From Astragalus membranaceus (taxonomy: Eukaryota; Streptophyta; Magnoliopsida; Fabales; Fabaceae), in NCBI GenBank assembly GCA_039519185.1, contig CM076848.1, forward strand, positions 60,786,778 to 60,850,777: DNA of 64,000 nt, given 5' to 3'. Positions 10,350 to 22,683 of this stretch are shown one piece after another; position 1 is the stretch's first letter, and each line of letters starts with the position of its first letter. Both the position numbers and the translations under genes were made by a program. A model generated the notes under the pieces. The model saw only the letters and a list, made by a program, of their open reading frames with translations, had not been told where the DNA came from and ran no database searches.

Positions 10350-11546
10350 ATGACTTCAAATGACTCCTTAAACAGACCCCCATCTTTCAATGGTGAAGGG
10401 TATGATTATTGGAAAACAAGAATGAAAATTTTCATTGAGGGAGTAGATTGTGATATTTGGGATGCTGTCATAAATGGTCCATTTGTTCCCACTCATCTTG
10501 TTAATGATGAAATGGTGAACAAACCTAGATCTCTTTGGACCAAAGATGAAAAAGAAAAGGTTCAATACAATTTGAAAGCTAAGAACATCATCACAACTGC
10601 ATTAAGCATCGATGAGTTCTATCGCGTATCACATTGTAAAACCGCCAAGGAAATGTGGGACGCCCTTCAAGTGACCCATGAAGGTACTACCGAGGTCAAA
10701 AGGGCTGGAATGAACACATTAACTCATGAGTATGAACTATTTAAGATGAAACCGGGTGAAACCATCCAAGAACTAAACAAACGTTTCGTCCATATAGTTA
10801 ACCATCTTAGAGGCCTTGGAAAATCTTTCGAAAATGAGGACTTGACCAGTACAGTTCTGCGATGCCTAAATAGAAATTGGCAACCCAAAGTGACAGCTAT
10901 CTCGGAATCTAAAAATTTATCTTCTATGGACTTAACCACCTTGTTTGGTAAATTGCAGGAACATGAGCTCGAATTAAATCGACTCATTGAAAGTGAGGAA
11001 GGTGAAAAGAAAAATAAAGGACTTGCGCTAAAAGCATGTATCAAAGAAAGTGACACGGAAGATTATGATAGCTCCAATGAAAGTGATGAAGACATGAGTA
11101 AAATGGTTCGAATGTTCAAAAAGTTCATGAGGTATAAAGGTAAACCAAATCCTCAAAGCAAACATGAGGAAGGAACTTCCTTCAACCCAACATGTTATAA
11201 ATGTGGTAAAAAGGGGCACATAAAGTCGGATTGTCCTCAAAGACAAAAATATGAGAAACCGGATAGAGATCTTCGAAAGAAATCAAAAAGAAGAAGGGCG
11301 TATATCTCTTGGGATGAAAATGATATGGAATCATCCGATGAATCCGAAAATGAGGTAGCAAAACTATGTCTCATGGCAAAGCATGAGGAAGATGAGGTAA
11401 ACTCCTTTGAAACTGAACTTGATTTAACTTATGATGAGTTGCTTAGTACTTGTGAAAAACTAAATAACGAGTCAACTAAACTTAGAAAAATTGTTTCCAC
11501 TTCTAAGAAAACTATTTCCACTCTTCAATCTAAATCGAAACTTTAA
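10350..11546 (+). CDS. Ty1-copia Gag, first part (UBN2-like, CCHC)
   Basis: The frame encodes about 398 residues from the ATG at 10350. I prefer this start because the upstream in-frame ATG at 10272 lies in the LTR before the primer site. Residues ~1-200 carry the copia Gag signature (PPSFNGEGYDYWKTRMK, AKEMWDALQVTHEGT, LRGLGKSFENEDLT). Residues ~282-295 form a CCHC zinc knuckle, CYKCGKKGHIKSDC, followed by a Lys/Arg and acidic tail. Gag packages element RNA in the cytoplasm. The frame stops at 11544-11546 while homology continues in another frame, so this copy is frameshifted and not expected to give a full Gag. Confidence 0.85.
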   Translation: MTSNDSLNRPPSFNGEGYDYWKTRMKIFIEGVDCDIWDAVINGPFVPTHLVNDEMVNKPRSLWTKDEKEKVQYNLKAKNIITTALSIDEFYRVSHCKTAKEMWDALQVTHEGTTEVKRAGMNTLTHEYELFKMKPGETIQELNKRFVHIVNHLRGLGKSFENEDLTSTVLRCLNRNWQPKVTAISESKNLSSMDLTTLFGKLQEHELELNRLIESEEGEKKNKGLALKACIKESDTEDYDSSNESDEDMSKMVRMFKKFMRYKGKPNPQSKHEEGTSFNPTCYKCGKKGHIKSDCPQRQKYEKPDRDLRKKSKRRRAYISWDENDMESSDESENEVAKLCLMAKHEEDEVNSFETELDLTYDELLSTCEKLNNESTKLRKIVSTSKKTISTLQSKSKL

Positions 11547-12013
11547 ACAAGGAAATAGAGATTCTTAAAGAGAAACAAATTTTTGTAAGTGAAGTCTCCT
11601 CTTGCAACTCTTATAAAAATCAAAAGGAGCATATTCCCAAGTGTGAAGAGTGCAATGTTTTGAAAAATAAAATTGATGATTTGCACAACACTCTTGCAAA
11701 ATTCACCAGGGGAAGAGATAATCTAAATATCATTTTGGGAAACCAAAGGGGAACTTATGATAAAGCTGGTTTGGGCTATCAACCAAAGAATCATGAAAAA
11801 TCTTTCAAAAAGTTTTTTAGTCCCAACATCACATCTAGTAGCTCTTTTACAAAATGCTATTATTGTGGTAGAAAAGGTCATACATCTTCTATTTGTAATG
11901 CGAGAAAGAACATTGATATGAATGACAAATGGAAGTGGATTCCAAAGGGCACAATTCCCAAGACTAACCCAAAAGGACCCAAGATGATTTGGGTACCAAA
12001 AGCCAAAAATTGA
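11547..12013 (+). pseudogene. Gag continuation with second zinc knuckle (frameshifted)
   Basis: After the frameshift near 11540 the reading continues in another frame with a coiled-coil-like stretch. A second CCHC knuckle, CYYCGRKGHTSSIC, falls near 11855-11898, followed by basic KWIPKGTIPKTNPKGPK. Two knuckles and an extended Gag fit SIRE-type copia elements. It stops at 12013, just before a protease remnant. Confidence 0.7.
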
Positions 12014-12029
12014 TTTTGTGTTGTAGGTG

Positions 12030-12560
12030 TGTTTGAAAGCCAAAAGCTCAAAGTGGTATCTAGATAGCGGTTGTTCAAAGCACATGACAGGAGACTAAGA
12101 GAAGTTCTCTCATTTAGCTCCAAAAAGAAGCGGACTTGTGTTTTATTGTGTCAATACAAAAGGTAAAATTAGTGGCGCCGGCACTATTGGTAAGAAACCA
12201 AATATTGTTATTGAAAATGCATTATTAGTTGAAGGCTTGAAGCATAACTTGCTGAGTATTAGTCAACTTTGCGACAAAGGTAATAAGGTCGTGCTTGATT
12301 CTTATATTTGTCTTATGTTTGAAATTACTAAGCACTCCTAATTACTCTCGCTATACATGGACCTTGTTTATTTTTTTCATAAAAACGACGCTCTTGATGC
12401 TTTTTGAAAACTTGATAAGATCATTGCATCTATCCGAAGTGATCACGGTGGTGAGTTCCAAAATGAGGCTTTTGAAAATTTTTGCAAATTGTTTTTTTTT
12501 CACTTATCATTGGAATATATGCCTTGACATGATTTATTTTTTTTCCCGCTTTTTGATAAT
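12030..12560 (+). pseudogene. Copia protease / pre-integrase and integrase remnants
   Basis: Translated pieces in shifting frames show the aspartic protease start (WYLDSGCSKHMTG-like, around 12050-12090 with a stop), then ENALLVEGLKHNLLSISQLCD (gag-pre-integrase, ~12205-12280). A broken integrase core follows, with YSRYTW near 12345 and SDHGGEFQNEAF near 12435-12470. Everything after this, including reverse transcriptase and RNase H, is missing before the polypurine tract. The copy therefore cannot encode its own replication. Confidence 0.75.
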
Positions 12561-12737
12561 GCCAAAAGAGGGAGAGTTATGTGATTTGAATGTTTCAGGG
12601 GGAGTATTTTCTTAAATGTTTGCATATAGAAAAGGGGAGTATAATCTGCGCTTATCTCTGATATACACATTGTTAGGAAATATTCTTATCTAACCCCTTC
12701 ACTGAGCAAATCCTTCCTAATGATGTTTGTCATCATC

Positions 12738-12751
12738 AAAAATGGGGAGAA
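12738..12751 (+). other. Polypurine tract of the copia element
   Basis: A purine-rich run (aaaaatggggagaa) ends immediately before the TG of the 3' LTR at 12752, the usual place for plus-strand priming. Confidence 0.75.
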
Positions 12752-12962
12752 TGTGAATATATGCCTTGACAGGAATAATCTGGTTTTGATGATTGACAAA
12801 GAATGTCAAAAAGGTCAAGACTGCAAAAAGCGAAAAAATGTAATCAAGCTCAAGCCAAGAGTTATTTTATTGTTGTGTGTGTATTAGGACAATTTGTAAG
12901 TGAAAATAAAGCTCTCTGAAATAAAAGTCTCACACACTCACACAAATTTTTCAAAATACATG
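12752..12962 (+). repeat. 3' LTR of the copia element, left piece
   Basis: The piece begins TGTGAATATATGCC like the 5' LTR and matches its first ~210 bp with a few differences. It is interrupted at the 5-bp site ACATG (12958-12962) by the Ogre-like element. Confidence 0.88.
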
Positions 12963-15157
12963 TGTAGCGACCGAAAAATCCGGGTGAGGATTCCTCGAAG
13001 GTTCAAAAAGCCGCCACCAACGTTTAATTTTTAGGGCAAACATCGGTAAATCCCTTTGGAACGGATAAGGGTCCTTGAGACCGATTTGGGTTCGGGAGTC
13101 GGTTATGCATGGGGAAGGTGTTAGCACCCCACGACATCCTTCCTAAGGAAGGTTACCTGCTAATTAGTTGTAGGAAAAAATGTTAATTTTGAAAATGTTA
13201 ATTTTTACCCTTTTATTGAAAGAAAAAGACTTAATATAAATTTTATTTTTTATGCTTGACGGGAGTGTGCCCCCGCTCCTACGTATCTCCAGGTGCGATG
13301 GAGAAATCAAAGCTACGTAGTTCTTTGAAAAATATTTGTATTTTTTATCATTTGAATATTTTTGAAATTTGAAGATGCCCATAATAAACAAATAGACAAA
13401 ATCTAAAGTGGTCTCTAGCTTGTTTGACCATTGACAATCAAATAGGTTCAACCCAAAGTAATCATTATTAAGAACATGTTTTTAAATCTGAATGTGATAT
13501 TTTTTCAAGAAAATATTGGACTTGAAATGTTGTTTTGAAGGTTAAAATTGAGTGAAATAAATTAGGCTAGTTGACTAACGGAAGTGATAGATGGACCTAA
13601 ATCCAAAATTACAATGATTTTAATAAATGGAGATTATATTAATGGAAGAAACCTTTTGAAAGAAATGGAATAAATTAAAACTAAATATTATTGGAATGGT
13701 ATAAACTATGAAGGGGAGTGCAACTACAGAAGTAGTACACGGGTCACACACATGTAAATTTAAACAAATGGGCTTAAGCCCAAACCTATCATAAAATGAG
13801 ATAAAATAAATAATATGAGAACCCTAAAACTAGAATGTTCCAGTGAGACAAATTGCAATCATGTGGTGCGGCTAGTTCCCACAGTGAGAAAAAAAATGGT
13901 TTTTAGAAGAGAATGAACAAAAAAGGGAAAGAGTGTGGAAGAGATGCAGAACCGAGTCCGGCGGCGGAGGGAGCCTGGCCGAGGCGATGCTGTGGCTGGC
14001 GGCGACGATGACGACGGTGGAGGGTGGTGGTTTGCGCGGCGGTTTCCGACGACAGAGGGTGGTGGTGCGCGGCGGTTTCCGGCGACAGAGGGTGGTGGTT
14101 GTTGGGTGAAGAGTTTATGATGATGGTGAGTGAAGTAGAAAACTCTCTACTGCTCTCTCTTTTTTTCATTCATTCTTCTCCCCCCCTTTCTTTTTTTATT
14201 CTCTGTTTCCTTTCTGTGTGTGTGTTATGTTGATATTAATTTTTTTTCTTTTCTTGCTTTGTTCCAGTGCTCTCCACGGTTCCCTCCCCCCTCTCTTTAT
14301 TTGATCCTGTCTTCCTTTTTCCCCAAACTTATCCTTCTCACACCTTACATTTTGTTTGATTTTTTTTCACTGTTTCCCCTCCCCCCCCCCTTTTCTGTTT
14401 ACGTTTTTTACTCTTTATATAGGCCCCTCAGATTTTTTATTTCTTCCTATGGCTAGCTGTGAGCTCTTGAAAGGTCTCTCTCAATTTCCAAATTCATGAT
14501 ACTGCATTTTCTGTTTTTTCTGACTAGGTGCTGGTCTCTGTCCTGTAGGCTTAAAACGTGATTAAAGGGTTTGAGAGAGGGCAGACCTTAGCATTGGATC
14601 CCTATGTGTGTGCAGCTGTATGTTTGGTGTTGGTGAAGCTAGGTGCACAGTACTGCAGTTGCCTACCTTGTGAAAACATGTCATGAAGATGATAAAAGAA
14701 GTTCTAAACTTTACCCAAGAATAGAAAATGCTTACTGATGCCTTTTTTCGTATTTTTTATTTATAATTTTCGTTTTCTATTTTTTTTTGAATTTTTTATG
14801 TGTAAAAAAAAATATTTAATGCTAAAACAATTTTTTTTGATTAATTCTTAAAAAAATAAAGGTTCTACTAATGATGATAAAAAATGTGTACATTATTAGG
14901 AATAAACATACGCACACGACGAGACGAGAACACGCGTTTGCAATGAGAATACGCGAGCTCGTGCACCAAAATAAACGCTTGTACACAACGAGGCGTGGAT
15001 CCGCGAAAAGTGTGTACATTATTAAAAATAGCACGCGCGCACAAATGAGAAGTAACACGCCTATACACAACTGAGAATGACACGCATACACGACAAAAAC
15101 AATATTTTGGATTCTCTAGTAAACTTTAAATTAGCCGGACAAAATTAGGGTATGACA
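12963..15157 (-). repeat. Left LTR (3' LTR in element orientation) of the Ogre-like element
   Basis: This is a near-identical copy of 22684-24879. It has a GC-rich island at about 13960-14110 made of CGGCGG/GGTGGTGG words, CT-rich tracts at 14150-14430, and a CpG-rich zone at 14880-15090 with the duplicated word TGTGTACATTATTA. Open frames here are low-complexity and I do not call them genes. Confidence 0.88.
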
Positions 15158-15174
15158 GCTGCCCCTCTTTATTT
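15158..15174 (-). other. Polypurine tract of the Ogre-like element
   Basis: On the minus strand the purine-rich run AAATAAAGAGGGGCAGC ends right at the LTR start (TGTCATACCC). This confirms antisense orientation. Confidence 0.7.
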
Positions 15175-18100
15175 ATATTTTACTAAGAAATATGAAGGGT
15201 TTCCAAATTTCTCGAGTAAAATAGAAATGAAGATAAAAAGACACTAATTTTGTCAAGACTATTTTTTAGAAATTATTGAAAGGTAATGGGTTGACTCAGA
15301 ATAAAAGTAAATAAGGATCACTGGGGATCTGAAGGAGCACTGGACTCTGATGGTCTAATTCGCAGTCGATGCTTGGCGCATTGATTGGAGTTAAACTGAA
15401 GGACCGACGAGGTCTGAAGGGCAGTCCAAAGCCTGATGGACCAATGGGTCTGATGGAGCGCAAACTAGCAACGGTACTAGTAAAACGGTCTGCTTGGGGG
15501 TGGCCTTTTTCGAGCGGCCATGGGTGGCAAGGTCAGGTCATTGACCTGATTTTCCCACCTCGAAGTACGTCCACTATGTTTTTTAGGCGGACACAGCTAG
15601 TCTGAAGGACCTAGGGGTCGGATGATCCGTCGGTTGCTCGATAACGCGACGTGCGATCTGGATTGAAGGACCATTGATGGTCTGAAGGAGCGCTTGGGCT
15701 CTGAAGGAGTACTGAGATTCTGGATTGTGGTATGAGACCAGCGCTTGGAGCACTGACTTTGAGGGAACAAACTATTGGGATTGGTACATGGCGTACCTCC
15801 CTAGAACATACCTAATGAATGCATTTACCTGAGACGGAAAAAGCTATCTATATTTGGCATGTCTAAAAATGCAATGAATGATGTATGCGTGCAATATAGG
15901 TATGTGAAATGGTAGGTATCCGATGGGATGAATGAAGCGTGGCAGATGATGTGAGTTGAAGTTGATGGAACATGGAGGTTGACAACCAACATATGTGAAT
16001 GCAGATAAGATATGAATGTGATTGTGCTGATTAATGATGAATGTAATGGAATGAGCAATTTTTCCTCCTTTTGTTTTTTTGGCTTTTCTCTTTTTTTCCT
16101 TGGTATATAATGAGTGTATGAAGTGGAAAGTGTGAATGTGATGCAAATGTAATGTTTTGATGCGAATGCCATGCATGGTACAAAGATATGATTAGTGATG
16201 TGAAAAAAAAAACTCTCTTTTTTTGGGGGGGGGGGGGGGAACGATGAGACCGGCACCTGGACATCTATCGAAGCAAACAATGTCATGCATGTAATGTGAT
16301 GAACGTGGGATGATGAATGAAATGGGTATACCATGGGTGTTGAACCTGATGGGAATGAGAAAGTTGACAACAGTGTATGAGATGTGAATGTGATTGTAGT
16401 GATTAATTTTTGGTGTGATGATAAATGTAATGGATGGACTTTTCTCTTTGCTTTTTCTTATTTATTTTGCTTCCATGCAATGTAAACTTTGATGCCAATG
16501 CTATGGTGAATTAAAGGAAACACATGAATGCGTAGCAAATGATATGATTGGTGATGTAGAAAGCTTTTTTGGCAACGATGAGACCGGCACTTGGCGCGTC
16601 TATCGAAGCAAGAAAGTGTTATATGTGTGCAATGTGATGAATGTGCAATGCGAAAGTAAATAGACTACAAAAAAGCCCGTGAATGATGGATGCATAAGTT
16701 GATCGAAAACAGAAATTGATAAGCCGTGTATGCGACGGTAGATGACATGCGAATGCAGATGTGCTGCTTAGGTGCAGGTGCTATGGTAGATGCATGATTG
16801 CATGGTGGAATGATTTATGCTATGATTTGGTTGATGATGTGATTTTTTTTTTTTTGTAATGATGAGAAATGAGATTTTTGATGCGAGAAGCAGAGAGGTG
16901 CAAATTCTGAAATCATCATTTATTGGAAAAATTGGAATTGATTTGAATTCAAACTTTGGTAATCTCAAGGTTGTTATTCCCAGACACTGATGTATAACAG
17001 TATTTGATTGCATTTGCAAGCTCCTTCACATTGTTCTTTTGTTATGGTGTCCCATGATGACTGAATTTTAGGTCCACAAAGTTAACCACGTGAGTTTCCA
17101 ACTTCACATTATTAACGTGTTTTCTCTCTTTGAAGCATTGTTTAGCAAAGACGCACAGTAATGCAAGTATAGATGAATGAGTCAGTTAACTCGGGGTTCT
17201 AGAGACCTAGGGTATGGACAGATGAAGGGATAAATGACAGGTTTTTGGCGAAAGTCATGAAAAGGTAGGTTCTCCCCATCTCAAGAAATGTGGGACTTCC
17301 CCAACTTAAACTACCGGTGAAGGTGAGTGAATAATTTGCCCCTGTCTAGTGATGACAACAGCTAGGGGTGTAGAGGAAATAATGAATTGAGAATGCCATG
17401 ACTTTGGAATGAAGGGTGGTAAGCTAGAGATTTTGTCTCAACCCATGGCGTTTGGTGTTGCCCCAATCTTGACGAGAGTAAGGTTGCCCCGACTCGAGTT
17501 TGCAAAAGGCTATATATAGCATGGTGGGTTGAGAAATTGCCCCGGTGTGGTCTTATGGATGTGAATATGGTGAAGGGATGAGATGGGTGTAGGGCGAATT
17601 TCCCGATTTTAGGTGGAGTGAAGGGTGATGGGATTGCCCCACTTTGGAACGGTATTTCAAATGATTGCTTCTAGTGGGGTTGTGAAAGGTGACTGAGTTT
17701 GGGTCATGGGTTTTTGGAATTGGTGGTATGGATTGGATGTGGTATATGAATGGGATGGATGTCGGACATTTTCCCCAAGTTCAAGAAGCATGAAAGGTGA
17801 AAGGTATGCCCCACTTTGGGATCTAGGTGATGGTCCTAGTCTAAACTTTTGGCCCTTTGAAGGTGACTCCCACAGACTATGATAATCCTGAGTTTCTGGT
17901 ACGATGAAAATTTCACTTGGTGATCACTAAACCTTTGTCTTGATATCAGTGCAATTTGAATGAATATGGGAGTGCAAGCCCCTTTGATTTTTTTTTAACT
18001 TTCTTTTTTTGATTTTTTTTTTTAGCAAATATAAATAAACTTACTTGTCCTAAAATTAAATCTTTGAGAAAACGAAAGCAATCAGTCATTGATCCGCACG

Positions 18101-21100
18101 GACTTGTTAGGGTTGTAGCGTGGCCAGTGGTTAGGGGTTTATGAAAGAAGGGTTTTTAATGTGGTCAAAGGTTGTAGGGTAATGTGGTCAATGGTTATGG
18201 GCTTGTGGAGTATAGGCTCAAATGGGCTCAGAGAGTTGTTTGATGGTTTATTGATACAATGACCTTTTAAAAGATAAGTAGGTTCTGAGAAGTGCTGGAG
18301 GCCAATGATTTGGGTTTTGTGGAAGAAATGAGAATTCGGCCTAAGGAGGTGTTTGTGGGTTTATTCGGACAAGGATATCTTAGGTGTTTGGTGATTTTAT
18401 GTATCAGCTCACAATTTCTACTGCTTTTGCCTTTTTCTCTGAGAATTTCTTTTTCAATCATCTTTTTTAATTTCACTTTCTTTTTTGTGATTTTTTTTCT
18501 TCTTTTTTGAGTAGAGTGAGCTGATAAAAGTGACACACCCTATTTGATGTGGAATTGATCATTGTCTAAGGTGATTGAAAATTTTTTTGATTTTTTTTTT
18601 GAATTTTTCTGGCTCGAAGTGGGTAGCAAAGAGTATTTCTTTTTGGCTGTTTTTTTTGAAGATATAGAAGGCAACCGAACTTCATTTCAAATCATGATTG
18701 CTTGTTTTCTCAAAAATTAATTCAAGGACAGAAATTATTTATTTTTATATATCCGCTATTTTTCATCTCTTTTTATGCCCTAATTTTTGCTTAGGCTGCT
18801 CTGGCGAGTTTTCAACCCAACAGGCTTTTTGATTTTTTTGTAAAGGACTTGCACCAAGGGAAAACAGTGTTGACAAGATATCCAGTGATCACAAATTTGC
18901 CCCAGCATGGGGGCCTAAAGTGTTAGTTTATGGAAATTCATCATTGGGAATAAAACCAAATAGTCGACTAAGTACTTGTGTGGGGGATATGTATTGGGTG
19001 GTCGGGGTGGGGCTGGACATGTACAAGGGATGATGATAAGATGCAAAGATGTGGACACTAACTGACTCAAACGAGAGTAAATGCACATTGCATACAAGTT
19101 CACTATACGAATGCTTCACAGAGAGTTAACATAGTCAACGACATGATAGGATAAATTTTTGATAACACATTAGTTAACAAAATGGACCATTTGGGTCGTT
19201 TATCATGGGATTGATGAGATGCATCATTTTGCTGAAGAAATGAATGAGCTGCAAACAGTGAATAACTTCTTTTTTGAAAATCGAGTGTCTGAAAACACCT
19301 TGAGTTTGTAGCTAAGCTAAACTTTTTCAAAGAAGAAATAATCAACCCCGCCTCATCTCTCATAATTTTTTTGAAAAAGGTAATGCTCATGTTTTTTGTG
19401 TGCATGATGCAAATGCAGATGCCTAAAATGCGTGAATGAATGATTTATGAGTGAATGGAAATACATGAAAAATGAGATGTTCTCAATTTTTGAAATTGTG
19501 CTCATGATTGTTTTCTACCATTTTCTAGAAAAAATGTAATGCACGTGATGATGAATATGTATGATGAAAACGCAAATGCGTGAAATGCGTGAAGGGAATG
19601 ATCTCCTGGAAAGATTAACTATTCTAAATGATTTTTTTTTGCTTTTTGGAGACAATATAGCAAGCAGATGATGCGAATCGCCGTTTATTGCTGCCTGAAA
19701 TATATTTTGGATGATGAATGACTTTTTGTTTTTTTATTTTATTTAGAAAATGACTCATGCATAGATGACTGATGCGTTTGAGGTGGTTTGGAGTAAAGAA
19801 ATTATTTTTATAACAATTTTTTTTATAATATCAATGTGATATTATTTTCTCATTTTTGGCGTATGGCTATGCAAGATGAAGTAATTTAGACAAATAAAAA
19901 AATGATATTTTGTTATTTTCTAGATGATAAGATGCATGTTGGTACCATGATAATGGGATGAAAATAATGACTGTATTCCTATTATGAATGCAAGATGTTT
20001 TTTATTTTCTAGTTAAAAGACTAACTATTCTCACGCAACAAGAATAATCAAGTTAAACGACTCATTGTGTCCTAATGCATGGAGGAACACATGGTGATAA
20101 ATGACGAAAATGCAGATGCGAATGCATGAAATGCGTGCATGAATGATCACTTGGGAATGTCAGTTATTCTAAATAACTTTGGAGGCAATGTAGCACGTGA
20201 CCGATGCTGAGCCTCTTTCATGTATCAGAATGAAATGCTAAATACGTATCTTTGAATGATGCAAAAATGATGACTTAATTTTTGAAGTGATGCATGTTGA
20301 AACAGTGTATAAATGAGGTGTGGATGAAATGGCGTACGGATGATTTAATGAAGAGGCAGTTTTTTTGGAGGAGTGAAAAAGGTGCGTGAATGCTATGATG
20401 AAATGCCTATATTATTTGATGATGATTTTTGTGAATGATTATGAATGGAAATGCATGCTAAATGAGATATTCAATTATTTACCACAAATTTTTCATTGTG
20501 ATCATGTTTTTTACTCTTTTCTTTTTCATGAAAAAAAATATGCAATGTATGAATGAACGGATAACGTTGCATGACGCAGATGCGAGGAAGGTGAATGAAT
20601 GACCACTTGAAAAGATTGACTATCCAAAATGATTTTTTGGAGGCAATGCAATATGATGATGAATAATGCAAGAAAGTGGCATTATTTTATTATCTTTTCT
20701 TTTATTTTGCATGTCAGATGACTAATGCATTTTTATTTTTCTATGCATGAAGAGGTAATGAATATAGTATATTTTTGAGTATGCAAGATGATGAAAGTTG
20801 GACAACTATGTAGCGTCTTTGTTTTTTTTTTTAGGATGATATGCATGTTAGTACCATGAGAACGAGATGTATATGAAAACAAGTGACTCGTTCTATGGTG
20901 ATCTTTTATTTTCTGGCAAAATATAATGCCCATGATGACGGACATGCAAATGCATGTATGCATGAAGAGATACATGTTTGATCCTAAATGCAATTATTTT
21001 TATTTTTAAGAGGTAGTGCAACATGTATGCAAACTCTCATTTTTATTTATGGGATGATAAATGATACGATTATAATGAAATAACTTTTTGTTTTATTTGG

Positions 21101-22664
21101 AAAATGATACGTGAATATGGAATTGATGCATGACAACATGAGGGAAATGATGCATGAATGTTATGTTTTTTTTTAAAGGTAATTCAAGACTTTACAAATG
21201 ATGTGATACCTATACTGTGTGATCATGATTTTGAATGATTATGAATGAATGTCGGTGCATGTTAAATATGATGATGGTGTTTTCTGATCAAATGATATGC
21301 TAACGTTATATGGGTAATTTTTTTGTGTGCGAGGAAACAAAATGCATGACACTCGCAGCGACCTTTTTTAATGCGTGGAAAGGAGTAATGAACATAACCT
21401 TTATATAATATGGGGGTAATATTTTTTGGTGTACGGATATGCAAGATGAATGCAATTTTGAAAAAAATGATATCTTCGCAATGCATGATAGTGCAATAAC
21501 AATGAAATGCTTATGGAAGAATGATTTTAGTATGAATGAATGGTGATTTTTTATATGTTTTCTTTGAATAAAGTATAATGCATGAACATATGGATGTTTG
21601 TTGTACATGAGCAACAATGGAGATGAATGAAATGCGTGATGGTTTATCCCTTTTTTTATGCTTCAACTAGAATAAAAAGCAAACAAAATGCTATTGGGTG
21701 ATGAATGATGCAATAATGAAGAAATTTATGATTTTTGTTTTAACGCATGTTGAAGGACTGATGCATTTGAGATGGATAGGAATAGATGACTTTTGTCCTT
21801 GTTTTTTTATGATACATGAAGATGATGCATTTAAAAATAAATTTTTATAATAGCAATGCGATGTATGAGTATGAGAGATGATGCAACTAGGATAAAATGG
21901 ACAAATAAAAAAAATTGACGTTTTGTTATTTTAAAGATGATGAGATGTATGGTAGTGCAATGATAATGGGATACATGAGAATGATTTTATTTTATGATAA
22001 TTTTTTGTATGATGAATGAAAGGAATGATGTCGTCTCGTATGCATGCAAATGGAGGAAAGAAGCATAAAATGGTTTTTTTTGAGTGATTTTAATTTTTGG
22101 AGAAAAATTAACCAGATTGATAGAGAGGGTAAGTACAATGTCCCTGTGTCCTAGGTCGGGTCATGTCTAAATTGGGATTTTCAACATGGTCTAGGGTCGC
22201 TTAGGTGATCAACCTTTCAAGTGGCTCTATTCACTTCCTCACAAAGGTCTCCAGAGCTAAAATCCCCCTTCCTGATATGATCCACAACGATAGCGAGCTA
22301 CCTGGTGTGGGATACCATAAAAGAGCGTACTCTGGCTGAGACTTTCATGAGAGTCAGACAGATAAAATCCAGAATGACTGTCACTAATAATCTCCACTCG
22401 TCCTAGGTTATTTGCAGACCCGGGTATAGGGCCCCACTCAAAAGTGTGTGCAAAAGTGTAAGTGAGGTGTGTGATGAGGGCAAAATACCTAAACTAACTA
22501 AACTGGAAAAGATATACAACAACAATAACAAAAAAGTCGTCTACCCTAAGGTTCAATAATATAACGAAAGGCTAATAAATAAATAAAATAAGCATAAGGG
22601 CAAAAAAAAAAAATTAACAAATACTTACACATTTAGTTGATTAGGCTTGACTCTCTTAATTAGT
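15175..22664 (-). other. Non-coding interior of the Ogre-like element
   Basis: About 7.5 kb contains no open frame that resembles a retroelement protein on either strand; the longest frames are low-complexity. Part 15300-15760 has repeated ggtctgaagg/ggagcgc-type words. Part 16230-16640 has a ~336-bp spaced duplication starting AACGATGAGACCGGCAC (16238 and 16574). Part 17200-17900 has repeated TGCCCCACTTTGG/TTGCCCC words. From ~19.1 kb the sequence becomes degenerate ATG-rich repeats. There is a G15 run at 16225-16239. This looks like the interior of a large non-autonomous retrotransposon derivative. Confidence 0.7.
19400..22080. repeat. Degenerate long repeats rich in ATGAATG / TGCAAATGCG
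   Basis: Blocks containing gatgcgaatgcatgaaatgcg, then gactattctaaatgatttt-like and ttggaggcaatg-like words, recur near 19570-19680, 20110-20210 and 20570-20660. Looser copies extend to 22.0 kb. Unit length appears to be about 450-550 bp with heavy divergence. They lie inside the Ogre-like interior. Confidence 0.5.
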
Positions 22665-22681
22665 CCCCAGTGAAGTCGCCA
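22665..22681 (-). other. Primer binding site of the Ogre-like element
   Basis: On the minus strand TGGCGACTTCACTGGGG starts two bases after the LTR end. This resembles the tRNA-Arg-type site described for legume Ogre elements, unlike the Met-type sites of the other elements here. Confidence 0.7.
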
Positions 22682-22683
22682 GC

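Noticed and set aside
15825..16370. 181-codon minus-strand open frame in the Ogre-like interior
   Set aside because: His/Ser/Pro-rich low-complexity translation of ATGAATG-type repeats; no retroelement or host motif.
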